Of a DNA stretch of 40,315 bases, positions 38,402 through 40,315 are shown piece by piece. The stretch lies in contig CAYIPT010000005.1 in assembly GCA_964365465.1 (NCBI GenBank), forward strand, positions 1 through 40,315, given 5' to 3'. Positions within the stretch are counted from its first letter, which is position 1. Each line of letters begins with the position of its first letter. Origin of the DNA: WO2-35-19 sp964365465 (GTDB lineage Bacteria; Patescibacteriota; Minisyncoccia; Phycocordibacterales; WO2-35-19). A program made the translations under genes and the position numbers. The notes beneath the pieces are model-generated. The model was not told the origin of the DNA. It was given only the letters and a program-made list of their open reading frames with translations, and made no database searches.

Positions 38402-39796
38402 TTAATTTGAATTTTTTTCTATTAAATCCTCAACTCTTTTCTTTGCTTCTCCCAATAATTCTTTGGCTTTTTTGCGTGCACTGTGAGATTTTTGCACAAA
38501 CTCAGCGATTTTTTGTTGGGTTTTCTTCGGCAAAATTGGGATTTGCATTTCTTTTATCTGGTCTGATTTCCAATGGGCAATAATGGAACCGCCAGCGTCT
38601 CTTTCAGCCTGCATTTGCCCGACAAGCGAATTTATTACTAATGCAACATATTCTGGTTCAATATCCTCTTTTATTTTAATTTTTAACACACCGCCAGAGA
38701 TGAGCCCCTCCATTTGTTCTTTAACAACATAAGCAATGCCGGGACTGGCGTCTTTTGTGAGTAAAATCTCGCTAACTTTTGGCTCAAAGTCCTTTTTTAA
38801 CTTTTGATACAAATCGTCTCTCAAATATTTTTGGTCCTTGTCTGTAATGCCGTTTTTTGAAATAGAGCTGACACGAATAAAAAGTTTTCCCTCATCTTGA
38901 TACGCTTCACTTCCCGGCTCAAAACCTTTTTTTATTGTAACCAAATCGCCAAATTTTTTAACATCATGTTTTTTAATCACAGAAAACATCTTTTGATACT
39001 TTGGCTGAAAATATTCCGCGTCAATGCGATTTGCGCCTTTAACTTCCGATAAATTTACAATACTCCACAATTTCTTTTCTATCTCCTCATCATCAAAATT
39101 TTTTTTATCCGCCGAAGTCTTGACGAAGGTGGACAATCCCAACTCCCCTAAAAGCAAACTTTCTGCTTGTTTATAAAAAGATTTTGAATTTATATAAGAT
39201 TCTAAAGAATTTTGAATTAAATCTTTTATAGCATTTTGTAGTTTTTCATTAGCAATTGGAATAGAGAAATTTCTCAATCGATCAAGGGATAATTTTGGTT
39301 GAGCGGTGCCAACTCGTTCTCTACCAACTTGCAATTGTCCTATATCTGACAATAAAACAGCCAAAAGATACTCCGGCAAAATATTTTTTGCACGAATACG
39401 AGCACAATTTTCTGTAAAATTAAATTTTGATAATGATAATTGATCATACCCAACTAATCCAACAGTATTTCCTACAATAGTTATTAAAATATCTTTCTCT
39501 CTAATTTGATATTGTTTTAATTTTTGATGTAATTTCTCTGAAATAAATTTAATATAATCAAAATCAATAAATGTTCCATAAATATCAACTACACGAAGGT
39601 ATGGTATACCTTCTTCTGAAAAATTTTCATTTAAAGGTAATCTTTTTCCACCATTAATATCAGCTACAATTTCTAGTTTTTGTGAAGATATTTTCTTTAA
39701 ACTATTTTCCAAATCCAAATATTCCGGCTGATAATATTCAGCATCCAGCCGCATTGCCCCCTCAAGCTCTGATTTTTTGATTATTGAATAATTCAT
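38402..39796 (-). CDS. hsdS: Type I restriction-modification specificity subunit HsdS
   Basis: 464 residues in two similar halves, each a target recognition domain followed by a coiled-coil spacer. Half 1 starts LEGAMRLDAEYYQPEYLDLE and contains IPYLRVVDIYGTF; half 2 starts VKGANRIDAEYFQPKYQKMF and contains KLFIRVSSIS and the end IPILPKKTQQKIAEFVQKSH. The halves read two half-sites of a bipartite DNA sequence. hsdM and hsdR are not in the window. Residues about 222-229 (FVKTSADK), in the linker between halves, are encoded by a decayed family-G palindrome. The start is directly behind the stop of the 112-residue gene. Confidence 0.9.
   Translation of the reverse strand: MNYSIIKKSELEGAMRLDAEYYQPEYLDLENSLKKISSQKLEIVADINGGKRLPLNENFSEEGIPYLRVVDIYGTFIDFDYIKFISEKLHQKLKQYQIREKDILITIVGNTVGLVGYDQLSLSKFNFTENCARIRAKNILPEYLLAVLLSDIGQLQVGRERVGTAQPKLSLDRLRNFSIPIANEKLQNAIKDLIQNSLESYINSKSFYKQAESLLLGELGLSTFVKTSADKKNFDDEEIEKKLWSIVNLSEVKGANRIDAEYFQPKYQKMFSVIKKHDVKKFGDLVTIKKGFEPGSEAYQDEGKLFIRVSSISKNGITDKDQKYLRDDLYQKLKKDFEPKVSEILLTKDASPGIAYVVKEQMEGLISGGVLKIKIKEDIEPEYVALVINSLVGQMQAERDAGGSIIAHWKSDQIKEMQIPILPKKTQQKIAEFVQKSHSARKKAKELLGEAKKRVEDLIEKNSN
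39109..39133. repeat. Decayed family-G palindrome inside hsdS
   Basis: CCGCCGAAGTCTTGACGAAG then GTGGA. It matches the mraY element at most positions, with mispairs in the arms. It is translated as STFVKTSAD in the linker between the two halves of HsdS. Confidence 0.5.
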
Positions 39797-40135
39797 TTAT
39801 TTGTTTAATATCTTTTCCAAACATTGAATCTCTATGCTTAGCTTTTTTATTTTAAAATCATGTTCTTCTTCAATTTTGTTTATAATATCTATTCCAGACA
39901 CAGAAAGTAACTGAGATCCACTATCACCAATAATTTTTTGAAATTTTTTATTTTCTCTATCCAATTCCACTTTTTTTATCTCTAATTCCTTTTCGTTTAT
40001 ATATTTTTCAACTGTCTTGTTTTTTAAATATTGCCAAACACCAAAAATAAAACTGAAAGGAAATAGTGTTCCAAAAAAATTTAAAATATTATTCCAATTA
40101 TCTTGTAACATTTGCATTATTTCTTTTATCCACAT
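39797..40135 (-). CDS. Membrane/coiled-coil protein upstream of hsdS
   Basis: 112 residues: one hydrophobic segment (WNNILNFFGTLFPFSFIFGVW, about 14-34), then a long charged coiled coil (VEKYINEKELEIKKVELDRE) and a second helix ending LSIEIQCLEKILNK. I do not recognise the family. Its stop codon touches the hsdS start codon, so the two are co-transcribed, which may tie it to the restriction system or to a membrane-sensing defence function. ATG 40135 is preceded by an A/T-rich TATTAA box. It is also divergent from the ncRNA at 40176. Confidence 0.5.
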   Translation of the reverse strand: MWIKEIMQMLQDNWNNILNFFGTLFPFSFIFGVWQYLKNKTVEKYINEKELEIKKVELDRENKKFQKIIGDSGSQLLSVSGIDIINKIEEEHDFKIKKLSIEIQCLEKILNK

Positions 40136-40140
40136 TTTTA

Positions 40141-40169
40141 TTGACTTTAATACAACACTTGTATATGCT
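40141..40169 (+). promoter_or_regulatory. Promoter of the right-edge ncRNA
   Basis: TTGACT (40141-40146), 17-base spacer, TATGCT (40164-40169). The start is predicted near 40176. Confidence 0.6.
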
Positions 40170-40175
40170 TATTCA

Positions 40176-40315
40176 GTAAACTACATTGTCTTGTGGGGCT
40201 GAAATGCAGGAATTCGGCTCTACTGCGGGGTGTTAGTAGACCTCTTCGGAGGTATCCAAAGCGCTACGATGGGGGTTGCCGTTCCCCCAGTCCCACAAGA
40301 GAGTGTAGTTTTTTA
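40176..40315 (+). ncRNA. Structured non-coding RNA candidate (about 138 nt)
   Basis: Closed by a long terminal helix: AAACTACA (40178-40185) with TGTAGTTT (40304-40311), then TCTTGTGGG (40189-40197) with CCCACAAGA (40292-40300). Inside are three hairpins: CTACT/AGTAG (40220-40239), ACCTC-TTCG-GAGGT (40240-40253, a UUCG tetraloop) and GGGGG/CCCCC (40271-40288). Six T (40309-40314) end it as an intrinsic terminator at the edge of the window. It is G+C-rich in an A/T-rich setting and has its own promoter. I looked for 4.5S/SRP, tmRNA, RNase P, 6S and common riboswitch signatures and found none that fit. Confidence 0.7.

Noticed and set aside
40176..40315. SRP, tmRNA or 6S identity for the right-edge RNA
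   Set aside because: There is no GGAAGGnAGCAG-type SRP loop, no tag-peptide frame with tRNA-like ends, and the fold is multi-branched, not a single long bulged hairpin as in 6S.
1..40315. Alternative genetic code (UGA as Gly) as in some CPR phyla
   Set aside because: Genes such as the one ending at 3099, gene 1655-1912 and the 38142 gene end at TGA in sensible places, and no conserved protein here needs read-through of TGA.

Overview
The window looks like a chromosome segment of an uncultivated Patescibacteria/CPR bacterium, probably a parcubacterium (inference). It is AT-rich, uses TGA as a normal stop, and has short intergenic gaps. It carries a compact cell-wall/division cluster (D,D-carboxypeptidase, mraY, ftsW, murG), rplI and rpmA, aminoacyl-tRNA synthetases, and many small one-helix membrane proteins of unknown function. 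Most genes have no Shine-Dalgarno sequence. Instead a TATAAT-like box sits 5-12 bases before the ATG, which suggests leaderless mRNAs. A minority of genes and two RNA candidates have a full TTGACA-N16/17-TATACT-type promoter, and a few of those genes also have a real Shine-Dalgarno.

Layout. 1-2.6 kb: the end of a secreted beta-helix protein, then two toxin-antitoxin-type modules (MntA/HepT and DUF6922/AbiEii). The MntA/HepT pair lies between two copies of the same 75-bp beta-helix gene tail. 2.6-9.5 kb: a membrane-anchored protein, murJ, a REP-associated tyrosine transposase (RAYT) inside 48-bp perfect repeats, an L,D-transpeptidase-like protein, lepA, a tiny membrane protein and a DivIC/FtsB-like protein. 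9.5-17 kb: a small SD-led gene, tRNA-Gly(CCC), a PaaX/Cas2-like gene between two identical 35-bp palindromic repeats, cysS, a CorA-like transporter, a CtpA-type protease, a single-ring Clp-type AAA+ ATPase, rplI, rpmA and an antisense ncRNA candidate. 17-22.7 kb: a MacB/MacA-type ABC exporter operon interrupted by a GxxExxY gene, then a DsbA-like thioredoxin-fold protein and a lysozyme-like protein. 22.7-31.2 kb (minus strand): scpA-scpB-dac-mraY-ftsW-murG-gltX-LytM peptidase-small TM protein. 31-38 kb: aspS, trpS, a cupin, a frameshifted rRNA-methyltransferase-like gene and a PIF1-type helicase. 38-40.3 kb: a 49-residue protein, an hsdS gene with a membrane/coiled-coil partner, and a structured ncRNA candidate at the right edge.

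The most striking pattern is a population of short palindromic elements from several unrelated families. Many are inserted in frame inside conserved genes: lepA (2), gltX (2), the methyltransferase (2), mraY, cysS, hsdS and one small membrane gene. Copies of the same family also lie between genes, and stem differences between copies are largely compensatory. One family is the REP that flanks the RAYT gene, and inverted pairs of it (REPIN-like) are translated inside gltX and the methyltransferase gene. This resembles Rickettsia palindromic elements and RAYT/REPIN systems combined in one genome. The Cas2-like gene with its own flanking palindromes may be a second, parallel mobile unit. Gene identities come from motif recognition only; no database search was possible.
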